From CAXNKH01 sp049296795 (lineage in GTDB: Bacteria; Pseudomonadota; Gammaproteobacteria; Burkholderiales; Burkholderiaceae_C), in NCBI GenBank assembly GCA_049296795.1, contig JBAQTC010000013.1, positions 119,456 to 183,455 of the forward strand: a stretch of DNA of 64,000 nt, in the 5' to 3' direction. Below are positions 16,829-26,016 of this stretch, one piece after another. Under the pieces are notes generated by a model, which ran no database searches, was not told where the DNA came from, and saw only the letters and a list, made by a program, of their open reading frames with translations. Each line of letters opens with the position of its first letter. Positions within the stretch are counted from its first letter, which is position 1. Both the position numbers and the translations under genes were made by a program.

Positions 16829-18246
16829 AACACGCGATACGTCGAATTCATTTTGTCGGCATTGGGGGTGCCGGTATGTCGGGCATTGCCGAAGTCTTGC
16901 TCAATCAGGGTTATGTCATATCGGGCTCCGATCTGGCTGACAGCCCAACGCTCAAACGCTTGGCAGGTTTGGGTATCAAAACTTATGTCGGTCACAGCCC
17001 AGCCCATTTGGAGCAGGTGGATGCGGTAGTGACTTCGACCGCCGTGCAAGCCCACAACCCGGAGGTGATGGCAGCACGCGAAAAGCAAATTCCAGTGGTG
17101 CCGCGGGCCGTGATGCTGGCCGAGTTAATGCGCCTGAAGCAGGGTATTGCCATTGCTGGCACCCACGGCAAGACCACCACCACCAGTTTGGTCGCCAGCG
17201 TGCTGGCCGAAGCCGGCTTGGATCCGACTTTCGTCATCGGCGGGCGTTTGAACAGTGCGGGGGCCAACGCCCGTCTCGGCAGCGGTGAGCACATCGTGGT
17301 GGAGGCTGACGAGTCCGATGCTTCCTTCTTGAACCTGTTGCCGGTGATGGCGGTGGTCACCAACATCGATGCCGATCACATGGAGACTTATGGTCACGAC
17401 TTTGATCGTCTGAAGTCGGCCTTCGTTGATTTTCTACACCGGATGCCTTTTTACGGCACGGCCATTCTCTGCACCGATGACGCGGCCGTGCGCTCCATCA
17501 TGCCGCTGGTGACCTGCCCGATTACCAGTTATGGCTTCGGGCCCGAGGCCCAGGTGCGGGCCGTTGACGTCAAAGCCGTGGGTGAGCAAATGCATTTCAC
17601 CGTTCAGCGTCGCAATGGCGTGGTGTTGGCGGACTTGCCTGTGGTGTTGAATTTGCCGGGGCGGCACAACGTGCTCAACGCCTTGTCGGCGGTGGCGGTG
17701 GCAGCTGAACTTGATTTGCCAGATGCGGCACTCCAAAAAGCTTTGGCGGAGTTCAAAGGTGTGGGGCGGCGTTTTCAGCGACATGGGGAAGTGGCGCTGG
17801 CCGACGGCGCCAGCTTCACCTTGATCGAGGACTACGGCCACCATCCGGTTGAAATCGCGGCCACGTTGGAAGCGGCTCGCGGCGCATTTCCTGGACGACG
17901 CTTGGTTCTGGCATTTCAGCCACACCGCTATACCCGTACCCGTGATTGTTTTGAAGATTTCGTTGGTGTGATCGCTCAGTTCGATGCCGTGTTACTGGCT
18001 GATGTGTATGCGGCCGGGGAAGAACCGATTGTGGCGGCCGATAGCCGCGCCCTGGCCCGTGCCTTGCGGGTAACGGGCAAGGTTGAGCCGCTGTTTGTCG
18101 GCGACATCGTTCAGATGCCGCAAGCGATCTTGGAGCAGGCCCGCGCAGGTGATGTGGTGCTGTGCATGGGGGCTGGATCGATTGGCAACGTGCCCGCAAA
18201 AATCATGGCGGCACAGCAGACCGATCAACACGGGAGTGTGAAATGA
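16825..18246 (+). CDS. murC: UDP-MurNAc:L-alanine ligase MurC
   Basis: A 473-residue first Mur ligase of the pathway. It has HFVGIGGAGMSGIAEVL (UDP-binding domain), AGTHGKTTTTSL (ATP loop near 110-121), EADESDASFL and a C-terminal FQPHRYTRT. The order murG-murC-ddl is the usual one in proteobacteria. Its stop overlaps the ddl start. Confidence 0.96.
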   Translation: MKHAIRRIHFVGIGGAGMSGIAEVLLNQGYVISGSDLADSPTLKRLAGLGIKTYVGHSPAHLEQVDAVVTSTAVQAHNPEVMAAREKQIPVVPRAVMLAELMRLKQGIAIAGTHGKTTTTSLVASVLAEAGLDPTFVIGGRLNSAGANARLGSGEHIVVEADESDASFLNLLPVMAVVTNIDADHMETYGHDFDRLKSAFVDFLHRMPFYGTAILCTDDAAVRSIMPLVTCPITSYGFGPEAQVRAVDVKAVGEQMHFTVQRRNGVVLADLPVVLNLPGRHNVLNALSAVAVAAELDLPDAALQKALAEFKGVGRRFQRHGEVALADGASFTLIEDYGHHPVEIAATLEAARGAFPGRRLVLAFQPHRYTRTRDCFEDFVGVIAQFDAVLLADVYAAGEEPIVAADSRALARALRVTGKVEPLFVGDIVQMPQAILEQARAGDVVLCMGAGSIGNVPAKIMAAQQTDQHGSVK

Positions 18247-19226
18247 TGGCTCAACATCTGGGTAAAGTCGCGGTGCTGATGGGTGGTGCTTCCGCGGAGC
18301 GCGAGATTTCTTTGCTGTCAGGGCAGGGTGTGCTGCAGGCTTTGCGGGAGAGCGGGGTTGATGCCCATGCTTTCGATCCGGCCGAGCGTGATTTGATCGA
18401 TCTCAAGCGCGAGGGTTTTGCGCGCTGCTTTATCGCTTTACACGGTCGCTTTGGTGAAGATGGAACAGTCCAAGGCGCACTCGAGCTTTTGGCCATCCCC
18501 TATACCGGCTCGGGCGTGATGGCCTCCAGCATGGCACTGGACAAAGTGATGACCAAGCGGGTGTGGCGCGCTGAGGGTTTGCCGACACCGGCTTGGATGC
18601 AAGTCCAAAGTGGTTCGGATGTGCGCCAAGCCTTGGTTCACCTCGGTTCGCCCATGATTGTCAAACCTTCGCGGGAAGGTTCAACCTTGGGGCTGAGCAA
18701 AGTCAGCACGCTGGAGCAATGCGATGCGGCCTATGCGCTGGCAGCTCGCCATGATCCCCTGGTGCTGTGTGAACAGTTCATCCGTGGGGACGAAGTGACT
18801 TGCCCGGTGTTGGGTACCGGCGAGTTGGCCCGGGCCCTGCCCGTGATTCGGATTGTTGCGCCCGAAGGTAATTACGACTACCAGAATAAATACTTCAGCG
18901 ACGATACCAAGTACCTTGTTCCTTGCGGTTTGCCTGAGCAGGAAATCGTGGCGATACAAGCTTTGGTACTGCAGGCCTATCGGGTGTTGGGTTGCCGGGG
19001 CTGGGCCAGGGCCGATGTCATGATTGATGCGAGAACGCGCAAGCCTTATTTGTTGGAAATCAATACCGCTCCGGGAATGACCGGTCATTCTTTGGTTCCG
19101 ATGTCGGCTCGGGCCGCGGGCATTAACTATCAGGATCTGTGTCTGCAGTTGCTGCAACTCGCGACCCTGGATTACGCCGGCATGAGTCGAGCCGACAACA
19201 GCTCGAATAAGGACGCGGCCCAGTGA
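18243..19226 (+). CDS. ddl: D-alanine:D-alanine ligase
   Basis: An ATP-grasp enzyme (327 residues) that makes the D-Ala-D-Ala dipeptide used by MurF. Signatures are VLMGGASAEREISL, ALHGRFGEDGTVQG, VKPSREGSTLG and EINTAPGMTGHSLVP. The ATG at 18243 is chosen because GGGAG lies 6 nt upstream; the next codon is also ATG (18246). A longer upstream frame from 18162 only overlaps murC. The ftsQ GTG start overlaps its stop. Confidence 0.94.
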   Translation: MMAQHLGKVAVLMGGASAEREISLLSGQGVLQALRESGVDAHAFDPAERDLIDLKREGFARCFIALHGRFGEDGTVQGALELLAIPYTGSGVMASSMALDKVMTKRVWRAEGLPTPAWMQVQSGSDVRQALVHLGSPMIVKPSREGSTLGLSKVSTLEQCDAAYALAARHDPLVLCEQFIRGDEVTCPVLGTGELARALPVIRIVAPEGNYDYQNKYFSDDTKYLVPCGLPEQEIVAIQALVLQAYRVLGCRGWARADVMIDARTRKPYLLEINTAPGMTGHSLVPMSARAAGINYQDLCLQLLQLATLDYAGMSRADNSSNKDAAQ

Positions 19227-20008
19227 AGACTCAGCCCTCCCTCCCGCTGGACATCAAGTTGATGAATTTGACTTCATCCGCATTGATTCTGGTGTCTGGT
19301 GTGTTGATGCTCGCGGCAATGGCTGCCTGGGCGGCACAGCATCCCCTGTTTGCCATTGCTGGCATGACAGTGCGAGGAGATGTCAGCCACAACAACGCAG
19401 TGACTTTGCGGGCCAATGTAGCAGCTCGATTTTCGGGCACGTTTTTCACGCTGGACTTGAAGCGAGCGCAAAGTGTTTTTGAATCTGTTCCTTGGATTCG
19501 TCGGGCTGTGGTGCAGCGTGAGTTCCCCAACCGCTTGCGCGTTATTTTGCAAGAGCACCAACCCGTTGGCTACTGGGGGCTAGAAGGCGAATCGCGCCTG
19601 ATCAATAGCCATGGTGAAGTGTTCGAGGCCAACGTCGGTGAAATTGAGCAGGAGAGCTTGCCACGCATGTATGGACCCGAGGATCAGGCCGGTGCGGTGT
19701 TGCAGATGTACCAGCAATTGACGCCAGTGTTCGAAGCCGTCGATCTGCTGATCGAGCAGATCGACTTGTCAGGTCGAGGCAGTTGGCGCTTGCGGCTTGA
19801 CAGCGGCGCAGTGATTGAGTTGGGGCGTGGCTCGGGGGAAGAACTGATCACAAGACTGCAGCGTTTTCTAGGAGCTTTGACGCAAGTCACAGGCAAGTAC
19901 GGCCGAAAACTCAATGCGTTGGAGAGTGCCGATTTGCGTTACAGCGAAGGTTTTGCGGTTCGAATTCGAGGCGTCAGTACCGTGCTGCCTGATGGGCAGA
20001 AGAAATAA
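19223..20008 (+). CDS. ftsQ: Cell division protein FtsQ
   Basis: A 261-residue bitopic division protein with a short cytoplasmic tail, a transmembrane helix at about 17-36, a POTRA domain beginning with PLFAIAGMTVRGDVSHN, and a beta domain. It is the scaffold of the FtsQLB complex. The start is GTG overlapping the ddl TGA (GTGA). It is placed directly before ftsA and ftsZ, as in most proteobacteria. Confidence 0.93.
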   Translation: MKTQPSLPLDIKLMNLTSSALILVSGVLMLAAMAAWAAQHPLFAIAGMTVRGDVSHNNAVTLRANVAARFSGTFFTLDLKRAQSVFESVPWIRRAVVQREFPNRLRVILQEHQPVGYWGLEGESRLINSHGEVFEANVGEIEQESLPRMYGPEDQAGAVLQMYQQLTPVFEAVDLLIEQIDLSGRGSWRLRLDSGAVIELGRGSGEELITRLQRFLGALTQVTGKYGRKLNALESADLRYSEGFAVRIRGVSTVLPDGQKK

Positions 20009-20028
20009 CAGACAGAACAGGTGAGACT

Positions 20029-21258
20029 ATGGCAAAAGAATACAAAGATCTGGTTGTTGGCTTAGACATTGGAACGGCCAAAGTGATGGCGGTGGTGGCT
20101 GAGGTGATGCCGGGCGGCGAGTTGAAGCTCGCTGGTTTGGGTATTGCGCCGAGCACCGGATTGAAGCGTGGCGTGGTGGTCAACATTGATGCGACGGTGC
20201 AAAGCATTCAACAGGCCCTCAGAGAGGCCGAATTGATGGCTGACTGCAAGATCACGCGGGTCTACACCGGGATCACTGGCAGTCATATCCGGGGCCTGAA
20301 CTCCAGTGGCATGGTGGCGGTCAAAGACAGGGAAGTCTCGGCTTCCGACATGGCGCGGGTGGTTGAAACTGCCAAAGCGATTCATATATCGACCGATCAA
20401 CGCTTACTTCTGGTTGAGCCGCAGGAATACATCATTGATGGTCAAGATGTGCGGGACCCCATTGGTATGAGCGGCATTCGGCTGGAGGCCAAGGTTCACA
20501 TCGTGACGGGCGCGCAAAGTGCTGCTGAAAACATCATGAAGTGTGTCCGACGTTGCGGACTGGAGGTCGATCGCTTGATGCTCAATCCGTTGGCCTCAAG
20601 TTTGTCGGTGTTGACCGCTGACGAGCGTGAGCTTGGGGTTTGCTTGGTGGATATTGGCGCTGGCACCACCGATGTGGCCATTTTTACCAACGGAGCGATC
20701 CGTCACACAGCGGTGATTCCGATTGCCGGGGATCTGATTACCAGCGATATCGCCATGGCCTTGCGTACGCCGACCAAAGACGCAGAAGACATCAAGGTCG
20801 AGAGCGGTTATGCCAAGCAATTGCTGGCCGATCCCGAGACTCAGGTGGAAGTTCCAGGTCTGGGGGACCGTAGCCCGCGCATGCTGAGCCGACAGGCCTT
20901 GGCAGGCGTGATTGAACCGCGAATTGAAGAAATTTTTTCACTGGTACACCAAGTCATGCGTGAGTCAGGCTGCGAAGAGATCCTGTCATCGGGCATCGTT
21001 CTCACGGGGGGCAGCTCGGTCATGCCCGGGATGGTGGAACTGGGTGAGGACATTTTCCTCAAACCGGTGCGTCGAGGCGTTCCTCAATACGCCAGCTCAC
21101 TCTCAGACATGGTGGCGCAACCGCGGGCGGCGACGGTGATGGGCTTGCTCGAGGAGGCCAGGCTGGCGCGATTGCGGGGCTTGAAAGTGGGGCAGAAAAG
21201 CGGCTCGGTGAAATCGGCCATGGGACAGATTAAAGACTGGTTTGTGGGGAATTTCTGA
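20029..21258 (+). CDS. ftsA: Cell division protein FtsA
   Basis: A 409-residue actin-fold protein that tethers FtsZ to the membrane. ATP-site motifs include VGLDIGTAKVMAVV near the start, VDIGAGTTDVAIF and GIVLTGGSSVMPG. The C-terminus SAMGQIKDWFVGNF is the amphipathic membrane-targeting helix. An AGGTGAG ribosome site precedes the ATG. The stop TGA overlaps an ATG opening a 21-codon frame of doubtful meaning. Confidence 0.96.
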   Translation: MAKEYKDLVVGLDIGTAKVMAVVAEVMPGGELKLAGLGIAPSTGLKRGVVVNIDATVQSIQQALREAELMADCKITRVYTGITGSHIRGLNSSGMVAVKDREVSASDMARVVETAKAIHISTDQRLLLVEPQEYIIDGQDVRDPIGMSGIRLEAKVHIVTGAQSAAENIMKCVRRCGLEVDRLMLNPLASSLSVLTADERELGVCLVDIGAGTTDVAIFTNGAIRHTAVIPIAGDLITSDIAMALRTPTKDAEDIKVESGYAKQLLADPETQVEVPGLGDRSPRMLSRQALAGVIEPRIEEIFSLVHQVMRESGCEEILSSGIVLTGGSSVMPGMVELGEDIFLKPVRRGVPQYASSLSDMVAQPRAATVMGLLEEARLARLRGLKVGQKSGSVKSAMGQIKDWFVGNF

Positions 21259-21384
21259 TGAAGAAAAACAAACTTTGGTTGGCGCGCGGAAGTCCCCATC
21301 AATGCGGAAGTGGACCGCCTTGAAGCGGAGCGAAACAAAAGCACAAAAAAATTAATTTAGGCAACTGCAGTACAGGAGAACAAC

Positions 21385-22626
21385 ATGAGCATAGAAATGA
21401 TCGAAGACGAAACTTTCAATCTGGGCACCCAAATCAAGGTGATCGGGGTCGGGGGCGGGGGTGGTAACGCGGTGGAACACATGATTTCCAGTGCGGTACA
21501 AGGGGTCGAGTTCATTTGCGCCAACACGGATGCTCAGGCTCTGAGCCGAAGCGCGGCGCACAAAGTGATCCAGCTCGGCAGTACGGGCTTGGGTGCGGGT
21601 AGCAAACCCGACAAAGGTCGTGATGCAGCCGAACAAGCGGTGGCTGACATCCGAGATGCGATAGAAGGCGCACACATGTTGTTCATTACCGCCGGACTCG
21701 GTGGCGGAACGGGCACTGGTGCGGCGCCCGTGATTGCTCGGGTTGCCAAAGAAATGGGGATCCTCACCGTGGGCGTGGTGACCAAGCCGTTTGATTGGGA
21801 GGGCGGTCGACGCATGAGCAATGCCGATTGCGGCCTGGCCGAATTGGAAGCGAATGTTGATTCCCTGATCGTGGTGTTGAACGAAAAACTGATTGACGTG
21901 TTGGGTGACGATGTGACGCAGGACGAAGCGTTTGCCCATGCCAACGATGTGCTGAAGAATGCGGTCGGTGGCATCGCCGAAATCATCAATGTTCCCGGCC
22001 ATGTCAATGTGGACTTTGAGGACGTTCGTACCGTGATGGGCGAGCCTGGCAAAGCCATGATGGGAACAGCCGTGGCCAGTGGGCCGGATCGGGCTCGGCT
22101 CGCTGCCGAGCAGGCCGTAGCTTGTCCTTTGCTCGAAGGGATCGATTTGTCGGGTGCCAAAGGGGTTCTGGTGTTGATTTCGGCAGCCAAAGGTTCGCTC
22201 AAGCTCAGCGAGTCCAGAACGGCCATGACCACCATACGTAACTTCGCTTCTCCCGATGCCCATGTGATTTATGGCACGGCTTACGATGACGAGTTGGCCG
22301 ATGGTATTCGGGTGACCGTGGTAGCCACTGGACTGTCACGCCAAGGTCAACGCCGTAGTGCACCACCGTTACAGGTGTTGCGAACCGGAACTGACAATGT
22401 GCCGTTCAATGTGCCGACCCTGAACACCATTGTGACGGCCAGCGCAAATAATCCGGTTGCTTCCTCGTTGGCGATGGGCTTGGCCGATTCAGGCAATATG
22501 GCGATCCCCACCATTTGGAGAACATCCAAAGACCGGACCCATGCTTCAGCCCGGGTCGATGCTTTGGCTTCAGGCGGCATGGAAGATTTTGAGATTCCCG
22601 CCTTCCTGCGCAAACAAGCGGATTGA
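21385..22626 (+). CDS. ftsZ: Tubulin-like division GTPase FtsZ
   Basis: A 413-residue GTPase that polymerises into the Z-ring. The tubulin signature GGGTGTG is at 106-112. The T7 loop residues (NVDFEDVRTVM) are present, and the C-terminal peptide DFEIPAFLRKQAD is the docking site for FtsA and ZipA. An AGGAG ribosome site lies at the correct distance. A 126-bp gap from ftsA, unlike the overlaps upstream, suggests room for a separate ftsZ promoter. Confidence 0.97.
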   Translation: MSIEMIEDETFNLGTQIKVIGVGGGGGNAVEHMISSAVQGVEFICANTDAQALSRSAAHKVIQLGSTGLGAGSKPDKGRDAAEQAVADIRDAIEGAHMLFITAGLGGGTGTGAAPVIARVAKEMGILTVGVVTKPFDWEGGRRMSNADCGLAELEANVDSLIVVLNEKLIDVLGDDVTQDEAFAHANDVLKNAVGGIAEIINVPGHVNVDFEDVRTVMGEPGKAMMGTAVASGPDRARLAAEQAVACPLLEGIDLSGAKGVLVLISAAKGSLKLSESRTAMTTIRNFASPDAHVIYGTAYDDELADGIRVTVVATGLSRQGQRRSAPPLQVLRTGTDNVPFNVPTLNTIVTASANNPVASSLAMGLADSGNMAIPTIWRTSKDRTHASARVDALASGGMEDFEIPAFLRKQAD

Positions 22627-22639
22627 TGTTGACTTAAGA

Positions 22640-22661
22640 CCAGGGGGCTAAGACCCCCTGG
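22640..22661 (+). other. Stable hairpin between ftsZ and lpxC
   Basis: CCAGGGGG and CCCCCTGG form an 8-bp perfect stem with a CTAAGA loop, 14 nt after the ftsZ stop. No T-run follows, so it is either a Rho-independent-like structure without a U tract, an mRNA 3' stabiliser, or a partial attenuator before lpxC. Confidence 0.6.
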
Positions 22662-22695
22662 CAAAGAATGGGTTGGTAAAAAGTAAAATCAGCAG

Positions 22696-23619
22696 GTGCT
22701 ACAACAAAGAACGCTCAAATCCCTGACCAAGGCGGTCGGTGTCGGCCTGCACAGTGGCCAGCGGGTTGAGCTTACCTTGCGTCCAGCCCAGCCCGATACC
22801 GGCATTGTTTTCCGACGAACGGACTTGGCTTTGCCGGTCGATATTGTGGTGTCAGCCACGGCCGTGACCGATACCCGACTGGCTTCCACCCTGTCCAGCG
22901 GCAATGTCAAGGTGTTGACGGTCGAACACCTGATGTCGGCATGCGCCGGCTTGGGAATCGACAATATGTACGTTGATATCACGGCCGAAGAAATACCCAT
23001 TCTGGACGGCTCTGCCGCCTCGTTTGTGTTCTTATTGCAAACCGCTGGCATTGCGCTACAAAATGCGCCGCGTCGGTTCGTTCGGCTCTTGAAAACGGTT
23101 GAAGTGCGCGAAGGCCAGGGCGAGAATGTCAAGTGGGCGAAGCTCGATCCTTTCCATGGGTTCAAGCTCAGTTTTGAGATTGATTTTGACCACCCGGCAG
23201 TCGACTCCACTGGGCAACGGGTTGAGTTTGATATGAGCGTGCATTCCTACTCGCGCGACATCGCCCGGGCCCGAACTTTCGGTTTTACCAAAGACGTCGA
23301 ATCGCTGCGTTCCAAAGGCCTGGCCCTGGGCGGGGGACTGGACAACGCGATCGTGATGGACGACTACAAGGTGCTCAATGCCGAAGGCTTGCGCTATGAC
23401 GACGAATTCGTCAAACACAAAATTCTTGATGCCATGGGCGACCTCTATCTTCTGGGCCGGCCCTTGCTGGCCAGCTACAGCGCATTTCGCTCGGGCCACG
23501 ACCTGAACAATAAGTTATTACGCGAATTGCTATCGCGCCCAGACGCGTGGGAGCTGGCGAGTTTTTCCGATGAAAAACTCGCGCCCAAAGGGTTTTCTCA
23601 AGTTGCACGGGCCTGGTAG
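22696..23619 (+). CDS. lpxC: UDP-3-O-acyl-GlcNAc deacetylase LpxC
   Basis: A 307-residue zinc deacetylase that commits UDP-acyl-GlcNAc to lipid A synthesis. QRTLKSLTKAVGVGLHSGQRV at the N-terminus, TVEHLMSA (first zinc His) and HKILDAMGDLYLLG (zinc His and Asp) are diagnostic. The start is GTG at 22696; no clear Shine-Dalgarno is present, but TAAAAT at 22684-22689 ends 6 nt before it. It closes the dcw cluster, as in Escherichia coli. Confidence 0.95.
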   Translation: MLQQRTLKSLTKAVGVGLHSGQRVELTLRPAQPDTGIVFRRTDLALPVDIVVSATAVTDTRLASTLSSGNVKVLTVEHLMSACAGLGIDNMYVDITAEEIPILDGSAASFVFLLQTAGIALQNAPRRFVRLLKTVEVREGQGENVKWAKLDPFHGFKLSFEIDFDHPAVDSTGQRVEFDMSVHSYSRDIARARTFGFTKDVESLRSKGLALGGGLDNAIVMDDYKVLNAEGLRYDDEFVKHKILDAMGDLYLLGRPLLASYSAFRSGHDLNNKLLRELLSRPDAWELASFSDEKLAPKGFSQVARAW

Positions 23620-23631
23620 GCGGAATCAACC

Positions 23632-23808
23632 ATGTTGTTGTTTCGATGGCTAATCTTGATCTTGTTGCTGGGCGCCGTGGTGTCGTTCGCTTTTTTCGCC
23701 GCGACTGGGCAAGCACACTACAAGCGCTATGGCCTGTTGACCTTGAAATGGACCCTGATCGCGGCTTTTGGATTCTTTGCTGTCCTGATTTTGGAGCGTG
23801 TGGCCTGA
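23632..23808 (+). CDS. 58-residue two-helix membrane protein, unknown function
   Basis: An ATG at 23632, 12 nt after lpxC, opens a 58-codon frame. It holds two hydrophobic helices (about 4-24 and 41-54) separated by a short polar loop HYKRYG, and ends ERVA. The composition and position make a genuine small inner-membrane protein plausible. It is convergent with ruvC. No family is recognised with confidence. Confidence 0.65.
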   Translation: MLLFRWLILILLLGAVVSFAFFAATGQAHYKRYGLLTLKWTLIAAFGFFAVLILERVA

Positions 23809-23832
23809 GCTTGACTGCTCCAGCTTAGCGGC

Positions 23833-24375
23833 TCAGCGACTGCGGCCGTCTTTGTAGCTGCTGTTGCCTGTGCCACCGCCAGCCTGGGCGATTCGAGCTA
23901 AAGCTTTGCCTGCATGGGCATGTGTGATAGCCAGGCCCAGCGCATCAGCGGCATCGGGCCCTGGAAGTCCCGGTAAATTGAGAAGTCGTTTGACCATTTC
24001 CTGCACCTGATTTTTTTGGGCCCGACCATAGCCCACCACCGCTTGTTTCATTTGCAGCGCCGTGTATTCCGCAACTTGCAAGTTGGATGAAACCAGCGCC
24101 GTCAAACACGCGCCTCGCGCTTGACCGAGCAATAAAGTGGATTGGGGGTTGACATTGACAAAAACGATTTCGACACAAGCCTTGTCGGGTTGGTAACGAG
24201 AAACCACTTCGACGATCCCATCGAACAGCACTTTAAGCCGTTGCGGCAGTTGCTTGGTCTCCAGCGCGGTGGTGCTAATAGTGCCGCTGGCCACGTAACT
24301 CAGGGCTGAACCAGCCACATCAATCAAGCCAAAACCTGTGGTGCGTAAGCCGGGGTCAATACCAAGAATGCGCAT
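23833..24375 (-). CDS. ruvC: Holliday junction resolvase RuvC
   Basis: A 180-residue RNase H-fold endonuclease that cuts Holliday junctions with RuvAB. The N-terminus MRILGIDPGLRTTGFGLID carries the first catalytic Asp (D7). CVEIVFVN supplies the second acid, and DAADALGLAITHAH near 140-150 the C-terminal acids. It is not next to ruvA or ruvB in this window. The stop region is convergent with the 58-residue gene. Confidence 0.95.
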   Translation of the reverse strand: MRILGIDPGLRTTGFGLIDVAGSALSYVASGTISTTALETKQLPQRLKVLFDGIVEVVSRYQPDKACVEIVFVNVNPQSTLLLGQARGACLTALVSSNLQVAEYTALQMKQAVVGYGRAQKNQVQEMVKRLLNLPGLPGPDAADALGLAITHAHAGKALARIAQAGGGTGNSSYKDGRSR

Positions 24376-24390
24376 GGGTGTGCCGCTGGA

Positions 24391-25386
24391 TCAAAGTCCG
24401 AAGTACCAACGTACCGAGTGGAAGAAGACGGGTGCGGCAAAACACAGGGCATCGACTCGATCGAGTAAACCCCCAGCTCCCGTGACTGAGCGACCTTTGG
24501 CGCCCCAATTGGTCACGCCACGATCACGCTTGAGTGCTTTCATCACCAAGTGACCCAAGGTGCCTGCACTGCAAGCGATGAACGACAGTGCGAATGCCTG
24601 GCCCGGAACAAAAGGCGTGATGCCGGCGAGCAGGGCACCAAACACACTGGCTACACCGATGCCGATCAAAGCGCTTTGCCAATTGAAGCTCAAGCTGATT
24701 TGAGGTGCCACAGGCGCTCGGATCAAGTGGCGCGAGACCACATGTTGAACCACCATGCAGGTCTGAACCACGATCACCAGAAAAAGTGCCAACAATTCGT
24801 TGTTGTGATTGGGGTTGCGGAAATCCAGCAACAACAGCGCCGGTACATGGCTCATGCCGAAGACACACACCATGATGCCCCATTGCAGTTTGGCATTCCG
24901 TTCCAAAAAACGCAGGGGGTCATTGGCCAACGCGCTGACAGCCGGTAGGGCCAAGAAAACAAAGACCGGAATGAACACGGAGAACAGATTGAAACGCTCG
25001 GTCCCGACTAACCAGTACTGCGCAGGTAGCACCAGAAAAAAAGTCAGGATCAAGCTGCGGTGGTCACCGCGGCGAGTCGGAGACAGGGTCAGGAATTCCC
25101 GCAAAATAAAAAACGAAATCAGGCCGAACAACAAAGTAGTTACCCAAGCGCCTAAAACCCAGCCCACCCAAAACACCAGAGCCAGAATCCAGCTGGTCCC
25201 CAAAACAGCTTCAAAGCTGTGCAGCTCATCGTGATGGGCAAGTGCCAAGGCGGGGTCGCGATGTTGCCGCAGTGAAAGAACCAAGGCCATCACGCTGGCC
25301 AGCAGCAACATACCGAAAATCAGCAGAAACAGGGCGCCAAGCTGTTGCGTGCTGTTGAGCTGACGCAGGTACTGGAACATGCTCAT
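24391..25386 (-). CDS. CdsA-family phosphatidate cytidylyltransferase-like membrane protein
   Basis: A 331-residue polytopic protein (about eight helices) of the CTP_transf_1 family. The C-terminal signature region reads LKRDRGVTNWG then SVTGAGGLLDRVD, so the DRVD metal site is kept but the usual KD and PGHGG residues are replaced by TN and TGAGG. CdsA makes CDP-diacylglycerol. The altered motif, and coupling to an acyltransferase gene, suggest a YnbB-like paralogue rather than the housekeeping enzyme (inference). The ATG at 25386 overlaps the stop of the PlsC-like gene (ATGA). Confidence 0.75.
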   Translation of the reverse strand: MSMFQYLRQLNSTQQLGALFLLIFGMLLLASVMALVLSLRQHRDPALALAHHDELHSFEAVLGTSWILALVFWVGWVLGAWVTTLLFGLISFFILREFLTLSPTRRGDHRSLILTFFLVLPAQYWLVGTERFNLFSVFIPVFVFLALPAVSALANDPLRFLERNAKLQWGIMVCVFGMSHVPALLLLDFRNPNHNNELLALFLVIVVQTCMVVQHVVSRHLIRAPVAPQISLSFNWQSALIGIGVASVFGALLAGITPFVPGQAFALSFIACSAGTLGHLVMKALKRDRGVTNWGAKGRSVTGAGGLLDRVDALCFAAPVFFHSVRWYFGL

Positions 25387-25994
25387 ACGTCGCGCAAAGC
25401 GATCACCGTGCTGCGGGCGCGCTGCAAAAAATCTTGCCGATCTTCGTTGGTTTCGATTTGCATGGGTGCGCCGAAGGTCACCGAGCACAGCAAAGGAACC
25501 GGGACTACTTCACCTTTGGGCATGACCCGCTGCACATTGTTGATCCAGGCCGGAATCAGGGCGACGTCGGGAAACTGCTGCGCCAGGTTGAATAGACCGG
25601 CCTTGAAGGCTTGCGGTTCTTCGGCGCTGCCCCGGGTTCCCTCGGGGAACAGGATGATCGACTCACCTTGGCGTAAGGCTGCCACCAGAGGCTCCAGCGG
25701 ATCCTGGCCGCCGGATCGATCGCGATCGACATAGATGGCATTGAACACGGCACTGGTCAACCAGCGCCGCAGAGGCGATTGCGTCCAATAGTCTTTGGCC
25801 GCGATGGGGCGGGTGATCTGACGCAATTCCTGCGGCAAAGCGGCCCAAATCATCACCAGATCAATGTGACTTTGGTGGTTGGCGAAATAAATTCGCTGCT
25901 CGGCAACGGGCGGGCAACCATGCCAGCGGGCTTGGGCTCCAGTCAACGCACGGACTAGGCCCAGGATGAGGCTGCTCATGAATTTGGCAAACAT
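25383..25994 (-). CDS. PlsC-like 1-acylglycerol-3-phosphate acyltransferase
   Basis: About 203 residues with the acyltransferase motifs NHQSHIDLV (NHxxxxD) and FPEGTRG. The family acylates lysophosphatidate at the inner membrane. The ATG at 25994 is preferred because it gives the family's compact N-terminus. An in-frame ATG at 26033 would overlap the end of mtgA by 17 nt and is the alternative. Product and neighbour (CdsA-like) are consecutive steps in phospholipid synthesis, which supports an operon. Confidence 0.8.
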   Translation of the reverse strand: MFAKFMSSLILGLVRALTGAQARWHGCPPVAEQRIYFANHQSHIDLVMIWAALPQELRQITRPIAAKDYWTQSPLRRWLTSAVFNAIYVDRDRSGGQDPLEPLVAALRQGESIILFPEGTRGSAEEPQAFKAGLFNLAQQFPDVALIPAWINNVQRVMPKGEVVPVPLLCSVTFGAPMQIETNEDRQDFLQRARSTVIALRDV

Positions 25995-26016
25995 GGCGCG
26001 AATGATAAAGGCATCT

